Shown here in pieces: positions 32,501 to 40,809 of a stretch of DNA of 64,000 nt. The position numbers and the translations under genes are program-made. Under the pieces are notes generated by a model. The model ran no database searches, was not told the DNA's origin, and was given only the letters and a program-made list of their open reading frames with translations. The stretch comes from Aspidapion aeneum. Lineage: Eukaryota > Arthropoda > Insecta > Coleoptera > Brentidae. How positions within the stretch are numbered: position 1 is the stretch's first letter; every line of letters begins with the position of its first letter. The DNA is taken from the NCBI GenBank assembly GCA_963576565.1, contig OY755048.1:10145984-10209983 (forward strand), written 5' to 3'.

Positions 32501-32957
32501 AGCCTTTCAAGAGAAAAATAAGTATCCAAATGCTGCAAAAGTAGTTCTTCAAGACGTTTTCATGGACGATGTCTGTACGGGCAGTTCTGATTTGTCTTCT
32601 GCGCAAGCGCTACAAAAAGAGCTGATTGGCTTGCTAAAATCCGGTGGGTTTGAACTACGTAAGTGGGCAAGCAATGACCCAAGATTGCTATCATCATTGT
32701 CTCCTTCAGATTGTCAAGTTCCAATATCTTTCGATAAGGAACAACCTTCTAGTATTAAGGTCTTAAGGCTGCAGTGGAACCCTTCGTCAGACACATTTTC
32801 ATATAAATGCAATCAAGATAATAGTCCGTTAACAAAACGTAAAATCCTCTCTGTAATTGCTAAAATATACGATCCTTGCGGATACATATCGCCAGTAACT
32901 CTTCTCGCAAAATCAATAATGCAAGAACTCTGGAAGCAAAAAAATCAATTGGGATGA
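29586..32957 (+). CDS. gag-pol: BEL Gag-protease-reverse transcriptase polyprotein, ends at a frameshift
   Basis: 1123 codons from an ATG after an A-rich leader. Residues about 1-330 are the Gag-like DUF1759 region. Residues 360-430 are a cysteine/histidine cluster (CKLCNLSVHPFSQC, CGNCLRSNHF, CKSCGLRHHSLLC). A glutamine/asparagine-rich spacer follows. The aspartic protease lies near residue 578 (VLDNASEASFIS; D-N-A in place of the textbook D-S/T-G). The reverse transcriptase has catalytic FMDD at residues 992-995. The frame ends at TGA 32955-32957, inside what should be continuous pol. The next pol frame opens at 32950 in +1, so a 1-2 base indel is the simplest explanation. The protein would form virus-like particles and reverse-transcribe the element RNA in the cytoplasm. 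Confidence 0.93.
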   Translation: MGDAELKTFTRKRKIALTRITEIYTLAVKAKDDEAERPIFQIAFETLEDQYFEFKHLHNELMGLLTDDKNFDAEDAIRKNCDTFYFQAKAIFCKLFPIPGTSRPQSSAPTPTSHSFESFKPSIPVFTGSMLKWPTFLDLFSSIIDKNPALSNASKFRYLITLLQGEPLNLVKSLPVTDSNYLIAFSNLQKRYNNKRLLATSYWNSIVHVSSMKSNQSSKDLRNILDTFTENLEALNALEFNTKDWQFPLFNLLLGKIDTPTRSAFEVCHTEKEIPSYTDLYEFLEKQCQALESVQYFQPSVSNMEKKSKSFGSGNYNSSKPNSYNNNNFKNSFMTGIPKKQQILPNFNNHNQSNFQTKISKQCKLCNLSVHPFSQCQVFLQKTPADRLAFVRQNNICGNCLRSNHFLLKDCLSPFNCKSCGLRHHSLLCDVTTRFNPAQPNMQTSSFISSIQSPTQNQQSNYSLYPNNIDSNQIPFYDKNIQQNINPTLTSMQHSNQSNFKSQMQPIQDQSQQQINQSQYPSTSQQNQQLTQNTSRQQPNQTNCYTSFTPNCQSTVLLSTTIVEILDARGNYQVVRAVLDNASEASFISENCLNRLGLSRKKLSVPILGINQSSSSTKGMTQCTIRPVGKTDPTFSFNGLVVQRLCSSLPSVQINPRNWNYLSNIKLGDPFFYKPAPVDLLLGAEIYSQIIKSGRMSGCQGQPVALETELGWVLLGRVEQNISYQSNPLKIENYFTAFDNSLDLTLRKFWELESIPQKSYLSPDEKKAEEIYQNTVSRDSTGRFMVALPFRHSEPDLGDTFSRAYRCFISLESRLLKNPEMYSMYSDFMLEYLKNGHMSLISNNEPKSMNVSYLPHHGVLKPDSTSTRLRIVFNGSSIGSKNYSLNETLLPGPKLHADITTILLRFRFHSIAILSDVQKMFLQINLVPEHRDYQRLLWRFHPNEPLKEYRLNTVVFGLTSSPFLAIRTLRELAFQEKNKYPNAAKVVLQDVFMDDVCTGSSDLSSAQALQKELIGLLKSGGFELRKWASNDPRLLSSLSPSDCQVPISFDKEQPSSIKVLRLQWNPSSDTFSYKCNQDNSPLTKRKILSVIAKIYDPCGYISPVTLLAKSIMQELWKQKNQLG

Positions 32958-35088
32958 TCAACCCCCACCCCACATCTGCGAAACTTGGTTACAATTTAAC
33001 TCACAGTTTTCTAGTTTATCGGAGATTTCTCTCCCTAGATACATTTTTTCATCTAACATACAACGTTGCCAAATTTTAGCATTTTGCGACGCTTCAGAGC
33101 GCGGCTACGCATGCGCTATATATCTACGTATCGAATTATTAAACGAAATCAAATCTTCCCTTGTTATTGCAAAAAGCAAGGTAGCCCCACTCAAAACAGT
33201 TTCGATTCCTCGACTGGAGCTATTGGGAGCTACGCTCCTTGCTGATCTGCTTCGATTTGTCCTTGACATTTATTCGCCAATGATAACAATCGATGAGATT
33301 TTAGCATTTTCTGACTCAGAGGTAGTCCTGGCTTGGATTTCTAACTCTCCGCATAGGTGGAAAACTTTTGTGGCTAATAGAGTCAGTCACATCCAGGAAA
33401 CCATTCCAGATATTCCCTGGTATCATATCCGAACTCTGGAGAACCCAGCCGACTGCGCCAGTCGCGGCCTAACTCCAGATAATTTACTTAATCATTGTTT
33501 ATGGTTTACCGGTCCCCCCTGGATATGTTCTCCTCGCTCTGAATGGAATTTAGCTTCTCTGTCAGAATCGAATATTACTAGTTCTGTTTTAGAGGAAGAG
33601 AAAATACAGGTTTTGGCCACAATTCTGAATAATGATATTTTAAACGATCTTTTACATAATTATTCATCTATTTTACAAATTCAACGTATTATTGCTATTT
33701 GGCACAGATACTTTTTCAACATTAAGCATCAGGACACTAAACGCACTGGTTTTATTACGCTTTTTGAATTACAAGAATCTTTACTTGTACTTGTCAAGTA
33801 CGTGCAAAATCAACATTTTTCTGATATCTTCTTAAAAATTCAAAATAATGAACTTTTACCAAAACCATATCGCAAATTAGCGCCTTTTCTCGACCCCCAA
33901 AATCGTATTAGAGTTGGCGGGCGGATTAGAAATTCAATCACATTATCATATGATGTAAAACACCCCCTACTATTACCAAGTGATAGCACACTTACCAAGC
34001 TGATCATTCAAAATATTCATTCAACCTACTTGCACCCAGGATTTAATACAACTATGTATTTACTTAGACAACAGTTTTGGGTACTTTCAGCACGTAGAGT
34101 TATTCAAAAGGTTTTATCATCTTGCGTTAAGTGCTATCGCACTCAACCCAAAGCTCTTACCCCCTACATGGGTGACCTTCCAAGCTTCAGAATATCACAG
34201 CTGAAATGTTTTTCAAATGTTTGCATTGACTACGCTGGACCTATAAAATTAGCTCAAGGGCGTAAATTAGTCATTCATAAGGCTTACATTTTAGTGATTG
34301 TGTGCACAGCTTCTAGAGCTATTCATCTCGAACTAGTTTCTAACCTAACTTCAGAGGCTTTCATTGCTGCTTTTCGGAGATTTGTCAATCGAAGAGGAGT
34401 TTGCACCAATATTTATTCTGACTGCGCAACTACATACAAGGGAGCTTACAAGGAGCTTACCGAGCTTTCAAAGCACGCCGCAGATCATTTAAAAATTTCT
34501 TGGTTTTTCAATGTACCTGCTGCCCCACATTTCAATGGGCTTGCGGAAGCTGGTGTAAAATCCGTTAAAAGCCATTTACTTCGTGTTATCGGTGATCAAA
34601 TCTTAAACTTTGAGGAGTACTATACTCTTTTAACCGATGTTGAAGCATTGCTAAACAGCAGACCCTTATGGGCGCAAAGCTCTGACCCGAACGGCTTAGC
34701 TCCTTTGACTGCAGGGCATTTTCTTACGTTATCTGCACTAAATTCAGTTCCTGATCCAGATCTTTCTCATTTAAAACTAAATTCCTTATCTCGTTGGCAA
34801 CTTATACAAAGGTTGAACACAGATTTCTGGAAGAGATGGAAATCAGAATATTTGAACACCCTGCAACAAAGGTCAAAATGGCACGAGCCAAACCCCAACA
34901 TTGAATTGAATACATTGGTACTCATTAAAAATGAAAATGAGCCACCAATTCATTGGTTACTTGGACGCATAGTCGAGTTACACCCCGGCCGAGATGGGCA
35001 TGTAAGGGTTGTTACGGTGAAAACTAAAATCGGGTTATTTAAGCGACCTATAGTTAAACTGTGCCCTTTGCCTATGGCTTCAGATTAA
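32950..35088 (+). CDS. pol: BEL RNase H and integrase, downstream of frameshift
   Basis: Continues pol in the +1 frame from a TGGGATGAT sequence at 32950 without a start codon of its own. RNase H shows LAFCDASERGYACAIYL, and SDSEVV near 33315. The integrase zinc region is HPGFNTTMYLLRQQFW followed by CVKC. Catalytic residues are D in CIDYAGP (34228), D in YSDCATTYKG (34420) and E in HFNGLAEAGVK (34546). A DUF5641-type C-terminus ends at 35088. All catalytic residues looked for are present. Integrase would insert the cDNA with the 5-bp duplication seen. Only the junction at ~32950 breaks the reading frame, so it may be a mutation or an assembly error. Confidence 0.92.
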   Translation, partial: WDDQPPPHICETWLQFNSQFSSLSEISLPRYIFSSNIQRCQILAFCDASERGYACAIYLRIELLNEIKSSLVIAKSKVAPLKTVSIPRLELLGATLLADLLRFVLDIYSPMITIDEILAFSDSEVVLAWISNSPHRWKTFVANRVSHIQETIPDIPWYHIRTLENPADCASRGLTPDNLLNHCLWFTGPPWICSPRSEWNLASLSESNITSSVLEEEKIQVLATILNNDILNDLLHNYSSILQIQRIIAIWHRYFFNIKHQDTKRTGFITLFELQESLLVLVKYVQNQHFSDIFLKIQNNELLPKPYRKLAPFLDPQNRIRVGGRIRNSITLSYDVKHPLLLPSDSTLTKLIIQNIHSTYLHPGFNTTMYLLRQQFWVLSARRVIQKVLSSCVKCYRTQPKALTPYMGDLPSFRISQLKCFSNVCIDYAGPIKLAQGRKLVIHKAYILVIVCTASRAIHLELVSNLTSEAFIAAFRRFVNRRGVCTNIYSDCATTYKGAYKELTELSKHAADHLKISWFFNVPAAPHFNGLAEAGVKSVKSHLLRVIGDQILNFEEYYTLLTDVEALLNSRPLWAQSSDPNGLAPLTAGHFLTLSALNSVPDPDLSHLKLNSLSRWQLIQRLNTDFWKRWKSEYLNTLQQRSKWHEPNPNIELNTLVLIKNENEPPIHWLLGRIVELHPGRDGHVRVVTVKTKIGLFKRPIVKLCPLPMASD

Positions 35089-35296
35089 AATTAAAATATT
35101 AAATTTTAATTTCTTTAGTTTAATTGTAAATATAAATTTCTTTTCAAAATAGGAAAAAAAATATTATTTTTTTTTGTTCAAACAATGTTTGGAATTATCT
35201 TTTGTTTTTCTATTTTTTACTTAAAAAATGCATAAACGCGTTTTTTTTTCTACTAAATTACTATAATTGAAAACATTCGTTTTCGGTGGCGGGAAA
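35089..35296 (+). other. BEL 3' untranslated region
   Basis: AT-rich spacer ending GGTGGCGGGAAA at the 3' LTR. This short purine-rich tract is the likely polypurine tract. Confidence 0.6.
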
Positions 35297-35768
35297 TGTT
35301 ACTGCAATTTTCTTTAGCTTTATTTTATTTATAATTTATATATTTCGCCTCAAAAATAATCAGCCATACAAATTCAAATTGTGGCACCTTGCGCCGTCGA
35401 AACAACGCGGGTGCTAAGGACATGCGCAAAAGGCGCATGAGATGACATTCTGTCAAGCGAAAAACCACGTGAACTCGTGAAAAATCATTCTCTTCTTTCG
35501 AAGACTAATTTTCTTTCGAAAATTAACTATTAAACATAAAAACCTTAGTTATTAAGTGCTACCATCCTCAATCCAAAGACTGAACGTGAGACTACTTGGA
35601 GAGCGGGCCCGCAAGCCGAGAAATAACCATCAAAAGGTAGGTGCCATTTTTTCTCTTGCTTTTGTATGGTTGCGCGATCAAGAAATATTAAATAAGAAAA
35701 TTACACCTAAAGAAAGTTACAGTCCGCTATGAATTAAAGAATAAAATCTATTCACACTATCCATTACA
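35297..35768 (+). repeat. BEL 3' LTR
   Basis: 472 bp, TGTTACTGC...CCATTACA; no mismatch to the 5' LTR seen by eye. Confidence 0.96.
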
Positions 35769-35773
35769 CTGGT

Positions 35774-35777
35774 GTTA
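35774..35777. other. Last base and TTA duplication of the split CAC...GTG transposon
   Basis: The G at 35774 completes the transposon terminus CTGGTG. TTA at 35775-35777 matches TTA at 27773-27775, restoring the mariner coding sequence when both insertions are subtracted. Confidence 0.85.
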
Positions 35778-36060
35778 ATGTCTGGATTGGGATTTTGAGT
35801 AACAATATCATTGGTCCTTTTTTTGTCAATGGTAATTTGGGAGGGAGAAATTATTTAGCTCTGTTGCAGGAACATATCATTTGGTTTATGCAAGATGGTT
35901 GCCCAGCTCATGACACTTTGCCTGTGAGAGAGTTTTTAATTGAAACGTTTCCAAGGCGGCTTATTCCAAGCAGGCCAGGTATTATCAGCTAGCCTTCGAA
36001 ATCCCTGGATTTGGCACCCAATAATTTTTTAGGGGGCTATCTGTCTAGCTATTTAGCCTT
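35778..36060 (+). pseudogene. IS630/Tc1-mariner transposase, C-terminal part
   Basis: Continues the gene split at 27772: NVWIGILSNNIIGPFF, then WFMQDGCPAH (second catalytic D), a FPRRLIP segment, a TAG stop near 35990, and KSLDLAPNNF (third acidic position) followed by LGGYL. The order and spacing fit a DDE_3-type transposase. The stop and the missing tail confirm decay before or after the split. Confidence 0.8.
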
Positions 36061-36916
36061 CTTCAATCCATCTTTGGACATTTTTCTCACCACTGTATTG
36101 TCTAATCATCCAAAAAGGTTAGCTATCAGTTTGGGTAAGACACTGTTCAGATCTTCTGAATCAATCTGAGGTTTACCGAAAGTGTTTTGACGTAAATGTG
36201 GAATAGCTGGACATTCGTACAATACATGTCTAACTGTTTCATCATCCTCCATACAGAGTCTACATTCGGTCTCTTCTGTTATTCCCATTCTTCGCATGGG
36301 TACTCTTAGTCGACAGTGACCCGTAAAAAGTCCAGTCACTATACGGATCTCTTGTCTGGTAAGTCCATTTTTTTGTGGATTAAAAACATGCATCTTGCTG
36401 ATTGGTTTTCCACAATTAGATCCTATCATATTAGAAATCACTTAACAAAAACTATACAATGATATTCCTGGCTCTGTTTTGACAAGATCCTTTAATGAAC
36501 CTTTTAGAGTGAGCCAGTTTTGGTATATTCATCCAGTATAGCTAGAAGCTGTTCTCCATCTATCTCAATATGGTTAATTTAGCAGCATTTTATGATATCC
36601 CATGGACTGGTTCCGGGGCAAGAAAAATTCGGAAAATGCCGCTGCCCTCGCTATTGTCTGCGGCCTCATTTACCTCGTGCCTATAATGCCCTAGTATCCA
36701 TACCAATGACACCTTACCACCTACCAGGCGCAGCGAATCCCTGCAGCTCCTCACGGTTCTCGATGAGACCGTATAGGAATCAAGCGCTTTTAAGGCTGCT
36801 TGACTGTCGGAAAAGATCTTTATTGTCCTGTTGGTCCATTCGTGGTCATTAATCCACCGGGCATACAGTTCAATGGCTACGAGTTCGGCATGAAATATAG
36901 TAGCCAATTGTGCCAC
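36061..36916 (-). pseudogene. Jockey-like LINE RNase H and C-terminal zinc region
   Basis: On the minus strand, 36916-36590 reads FHAELVAIELYARWI, IFSDSQAALKALDSYTVSS, LVWILGHYRHEVNEAAD and a decayed GPEPVHGIS, the RNase H domain. After a gap, 36441-36106 reads LTRQEIRIVTGLFTGHCRLR and CRLCMEDDETVRHVLYEC, the C-C-H-C motif that ends such proteins. The 3' end lies near the GTGGTGAGAAA region at 36080-36100, shared with the copy at 57.5 kb. RT and endonuclease are absent. A frameshift between the two parts makes it a pseudogene. Confidence 0.8.
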
Positions 36917-37606
36917 TTTGTTGAATCTCGACTTTTTCTTATCATGCTGAATATTCTTTAACTAAATGTTTGTATAGAGTAAATATTTAAGTTTAGAACA
37001 CAGTAGCTATGTCCAAACACCTTTAGTACTGGAATATTTAGTTTTGTAACTTGTAGTTACACTGATTCTCTTCTTATTTCTAAACACGAGACGGATTCCG
37101 ATAACCTAAATTGTGCATCATAAAAAATATATGAGTTATATTTTCTAATTTCTTGCTTCATTTTAAGGTGTGACAGACAGGTGATTTTTTTAAAACTGAA
37201 AACTAAGCTTGTTTTATCCAAATAAGGCTGCAACATAGAACGTGTTAGACTAATGAGGTACTCGACTTGAAAGGTGCAAAATGTAAAATTCTTGCGGCTA
37301 TTTTAACTCCACTTTCAAAATTAACGTAGTCATTTTAATTTTAGAACAACAACATAAACTCGCAAGTTCTTTGTACTTTGTTGAGTGTTGCATGATAACA
37401 AAACATAAAAATGTAAAAAAACTTTTGTTTAAAGAAGTGTTTCCTTCCACGTCATTGGCGTAAAATATTGCCAGAAGTATAAGATAAAGGAGGGATAAAA
37501 ATGATTTATTTTCAGTAATAACAATAAATCACTAATAACTTAATAAATTTTTACCTTAAAATACCTAAAAATCATCTACCAACTAATGAGAAGAATACTT
37601 GGCACT
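36917..37606. other. Gene-free stretch
   Basis: AT-rich, no supported feature. Confidence 0.5.
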
Positions 37607-37614
37607 AAAAAATA

Positions 37615-37810
37615 CAGTGGCGTACGCAGGGGGGAATGGAGCCCCTCCCAGAGTCACTGAATATTGACCCCCAAAACAAGAGTTTTCCCCAAAAATCAAT
37701 ATTAAAATGTATCGACCTCTGCTCAAGCCCCCCCCCCCCAGGATTCCTCTCTGCGTATCGATACGCGTTTAAGCCTCCCCCCCCAGGATTCATATCTGCG
37801 CACGCCACTG
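37615..37810. mobile_element. hAT-type MITE (CAGTGGCGTACGCAG ends)
   Basis: The ends CAGTGGCGTACGCAG and CTGCGCACGCCACTG are inverted repeats with one mismatch. The flanks AAAAAATA and AAAATATA match at 7 of 8. The interior is C-rich and differs from the 8402/9019 subfamily, with an internal direct repeat (CCCCCCAGGATTC) near 37735 and 37780. Confidence 0.88.
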
Positions 37811-37842
37811 AAAATATATTGGTACCGTATATTATGAATTTT

Positions 37843-39429
37843 AGAAAATAAGATCTTACTTAGGAGGTAGGAGAAGTATCGAAAGCTGGAAAACTATAAG
37901 ATCGATTAAAAAAGAAACATGCAGAGATATCATTTCACCAATACCAGACAAAGAATGGGATGAGCATTTTAAAAAACTTTTAATTGAAGATAGAGCAGAA
38001 TTCAAGGAAGACGCAAGAGACAATATAATTAGAACGATGAGATCTCCAGGACCCCTCACAATCTCTGAGGTCAAAAACGTGTGCACAACCTTAAAAAGCG
38101 GTAAATCTGTCGGACCCGGAAATATCCCAGCCGAACTTATTAAATATGGCACTGAAGAACTGTTTTGGAGATTACGGAATCTTTTCCAAAAATATTTAAA
38201 TGGAACTGTAGTACCAACTGAGTGGAAAACGTCATATATATCCACAATACACATAAAAGGAAGGAAAAATATATGTGACAATTATAGAGGTATATCTGTA
38301 AAATAATAAGAAACCGAACCGAACACAAGTTATTGAAAAGAAAATGGCATACGGTCAAGAGTTGCATCTGCTTTACGTCGATTTGCAGAAGGCATATGAT
38401 AGTATACCACTAAATCTACTTTGGAAAACGTTGGAAAACACAAACATAAGCGTACAACTAATTAAGGCCATCAAAGAGTTATACCGCATCAGTAAGGCAA
38501 AAGTTAAAATGACAGCAAAACTAACCAAAGGCTTTCAAGTAAATAAAGGTCTTAAACAAGGTTGCCGTATCTCGCCTACGCTGTGTGGAAGAGAAAATGC
38601 CAAAACATAGGAACTCCGTTGGACGAAACCACCTTGTATACTTTATGTTTCGCCGATGATCAGATAGTGGTGGCTCAGGATTATGACGACCTCGAATATA
38701 TTATGACACGAAAACTAATAGAAGAGTACAATAAGTGGGGACTAGAGGTCAATCTCATTAAGACAGAGTATATGTGTATCGGTTGAATGAAACAGGATCT
38801 AATCTTAAATACCGGGCAGCGAATTCAGTACTGTGATGAGTATAAATACTTAGGTCTAAAAATTACAGCTGACGGAACACTAGACAAAGCTATAAAAGAT
38901 CGAAACGTACAAGGAAGAAAAGCAATAACTTTATTAAATGGAATAATTTGGGACCAAAGTATATCAAAACATAACAAAAAGCTTATATATAACACCATTT
39001 TAAAAAGTATTATTAAATACGGCCCAGAAGTATGGCCAGAAACGAGTTATGGTATGGCCAATCAAGGATAGAACAGAAAAATGCTTTCCGTTACGGAGAT
39101 GGACTATTGGAGAAGAGCAGCAGGGAAATCAAAAAGAGAAAGAGTTACAAATCAAAGAATAAGAGAAATTATGACAGTGGGTGAACGTACTTTAGTGGAT
39201 GATATAAGAACAAAACAACTGGTGTGGTACGGACATGTACAAAGGATGAATGATGAAAGACTACCTAAACAAATACTACAATGGAAACCAACCGAAGAAA
39301 ACGAGGACGGCCAAGGAGAAGCTGGAGAGAAGGAATATACAGTGAAATAAGAGGCATAGATGATGAATTATGGGCAAACAGAAACGAGTGGAGATTGGGT
39401 ATCGGAAGACGTAGAACGTTGTGAAACCG

Positions 39430-39517
<88 letters not shown>
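37843..39517 (+). mobile_element. RTE-type LINE (family A), second copy, with (TA)n tail and TSD
   Basis: Starts AGAAAATAAGATCTTACTTAG just after ATGAATTTT (37834-37842) and ends with (TA)n before the same ATGAATTTT (39518-39526). This is a 9-bp target duplication (10 bp if the preceding T is counted). The 5' truncation point is within about 40 bp of that in the copy at 12931-14597. Confidence 0.92.
37850..39420 (+). pseudogene. RTE reverse transcriptase and C-terminal domain, decayed
   Basis: The same domain order as the copy at 13007-14590. First TISEVKNVCTTLKSGKSVGP, then LLYVDLQKAYDSIPLNLLW, GLKQGCRISPT, the catalytic FADDQIVVAQ near 38650, YKYLGLKITADG near 38850, and WRRAAGKSKRERVTNQRIRE with WYGHVQRMNDERLPKQILQW at the end. 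Stops and frameshifts occur around 38305, 38610, 38784, 39070 and 39290. The motif after GCRISPT is truncated relative to the other copy. Two minus-strand frames of about 100 codons here are shadows of the (TA)n tail. Confidence 0.9.

Positions 39518-39519
<2 letters not shown>
39434..39519. repeat. (TA)n microsatellite, LINE 3' tail
   Basis: About 43 TA units directly after the LINE end GTGAAACCGATAAA. It is equivalent to the 31-unit tail at 12931-12992. Confidence 0.95.
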
Positions 39520-39522
<3 letters not shown>

Positions 39523-39526
39523 TTTT

Positions 39527-40065
39527 TTATTTGTTTTACTACATTTACTGTCTGACAGACACCCACTCTCCAAAACATGTCCATTTGCAAGAAATACTCT
39601 TAAGAGCAGTACTTGAGAGTATGCTTCTCAAATGGAAACGCACATGCATACCAAGTTACCTATTCTCGTAATCGAACGATGTTGCAATTCCCATCACATG
39701 CTTTGGCCAATGGCAAGATTTAAATTTCTCACCTTTGCTATTGCGCAACTTTCTTATACAATCCGACCCAGAAACGTTTAGTCGGTATGGGCACAGTGTA
39801 GATAACTTATTATTGCAGATAAATAAACACTGTGGTATGGGGCTGGAGATGAGATTTCATTTCAAAAGCGTAAAATTCACTAACTGTGAAGAGCGCGCGA
39901 TATGCCATTGGTCGACACAAGTCATGTCGCACAACACGCGACCACTCAGAGATCATTCAAAGTTTGCTATTGGCCAAAGCATGTGAGGTGAATGATATTT
40001 TCGAGTATGAGAGCAGGCGCGTAGCGCTGTTAAAACCCTCCCATGAGGCAACAAATTGTGTGCAC
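39527..40065. other. Gene-free stretch
   Basis: Between LINE and Gypsy; one 83-codon frame without motifs. Nothing supported. Confidence 0.5.
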
Positions 40066-40069
40066 TGTT

Positions 40070-40627
40070 AATTGTAACGGTATATTTTAGACTCTGCTAT
40101 AACCTAGATTTTACAATGATTTGTTTCCCACTACACGAGGTTTTCCTACAAAACTGAGGTAGAATTACGCAATTTTGGGGAGGAAAAGCAAGCCAACATC
40201 GTCATTTAATGAGGTTATTAGAGAACCCCTAATAAGTTTTTCTTCTACACTTTACTGTGAAATCTAGAACCCACTAACCTTCAAGAAATCGCACTTTACA
40301 TCAACTCAACTTTCGTTTTTTTAGCACTAGGTAATATAGGCTGTCTGCTTCTGAGCCCGTAATAATTTAGTTGGCACTGTAGAATATTGTTTACATCTCT
40401 GCTATAGTATTTTGTTGATAAGCTTAGGGTGACTTTGCTTCTTACAGTATGGACTCCTAAAATATTTATAAATTTATGCTGTTCCTTTTGTCTTCACTTT
40501 ATTTGGCGATGCATTTTTTGGTGAGAGTTAGAGTAAATCACTAGATACACTGACTTGCCTTTGGTGCGAATCTCCATGATGATGATTTATAGTTTAATAA
40601 CTAGTTTCACTCACTAGAACTATAACT
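40070..40627 (+). repeat. Gypsy 5' LTR (558 bp)
   Basis: Begins AATTGTAACGGTATATTTTA and ends ACTATAACT. No primer-binding site follows; the next bases already lead into zinc-knuckle codons. Confidence 0.9.
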
Positions 40628-40809
40628 AAATTGTAGTAAACTGGGAAAAACATTTCAATCTGTTTTGTTTCAATTGTGGGTTATCGGGTCATAAGGCTAT
40701 TGGTTGTGTTGCTCCAAAGAAATTAGTGTGTTATGGTTGTAGAAGAGAGGGATATAAGAAATCGAATTGTCCAACTTGCAGGTCGGGAAACCGGCAAAGG
40801 CTCACTTAG
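40628..40809 (+). pseudogene. gag: Gypsy Gag C-terminal remnant with two zinc knuckles
   Basis: In frame 1 the LTR runs straight into CFNCGLSGHKAIGC and CYGCRREGYKKSNC, two CCHC/CCYC-type nucleic-acid-binding knuckles, ending at TAG 40807-40809. There is no start codon, and the matrix/capsid part is absent, so about 1 kb was probably deleted between LTR and knuckles. The frame overlaps pol in -1 phase. Confidence 0.85.

Larger units (their letters stand above)
28598..35773 (+). mobile_element. Pao/BEL LTR retrotransposon with CTGGT TSD
   Basis: A complete element (28603-35768) bounded by the exact 5-bp duplication CTGGT (28598-28602 and 35769-35773). The two 472-bp LTRs begin TGTTACTGC and end CCATTACA. 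I saw no differences between them, implying a very recent insertion. Inside are a leader, gag-protease-RT and RNase H-integrase coding regions in Pao/BEL order. The element lies inside a DNA transposon that itself lies inside a mariner transposase. Confidence 0.96.

Noticed and set aside
39265..39590. Two ~100-codon minus-strand frames with long IYIYIY runs
   Set aside because: They are translations of the (TA)n LINE tail.
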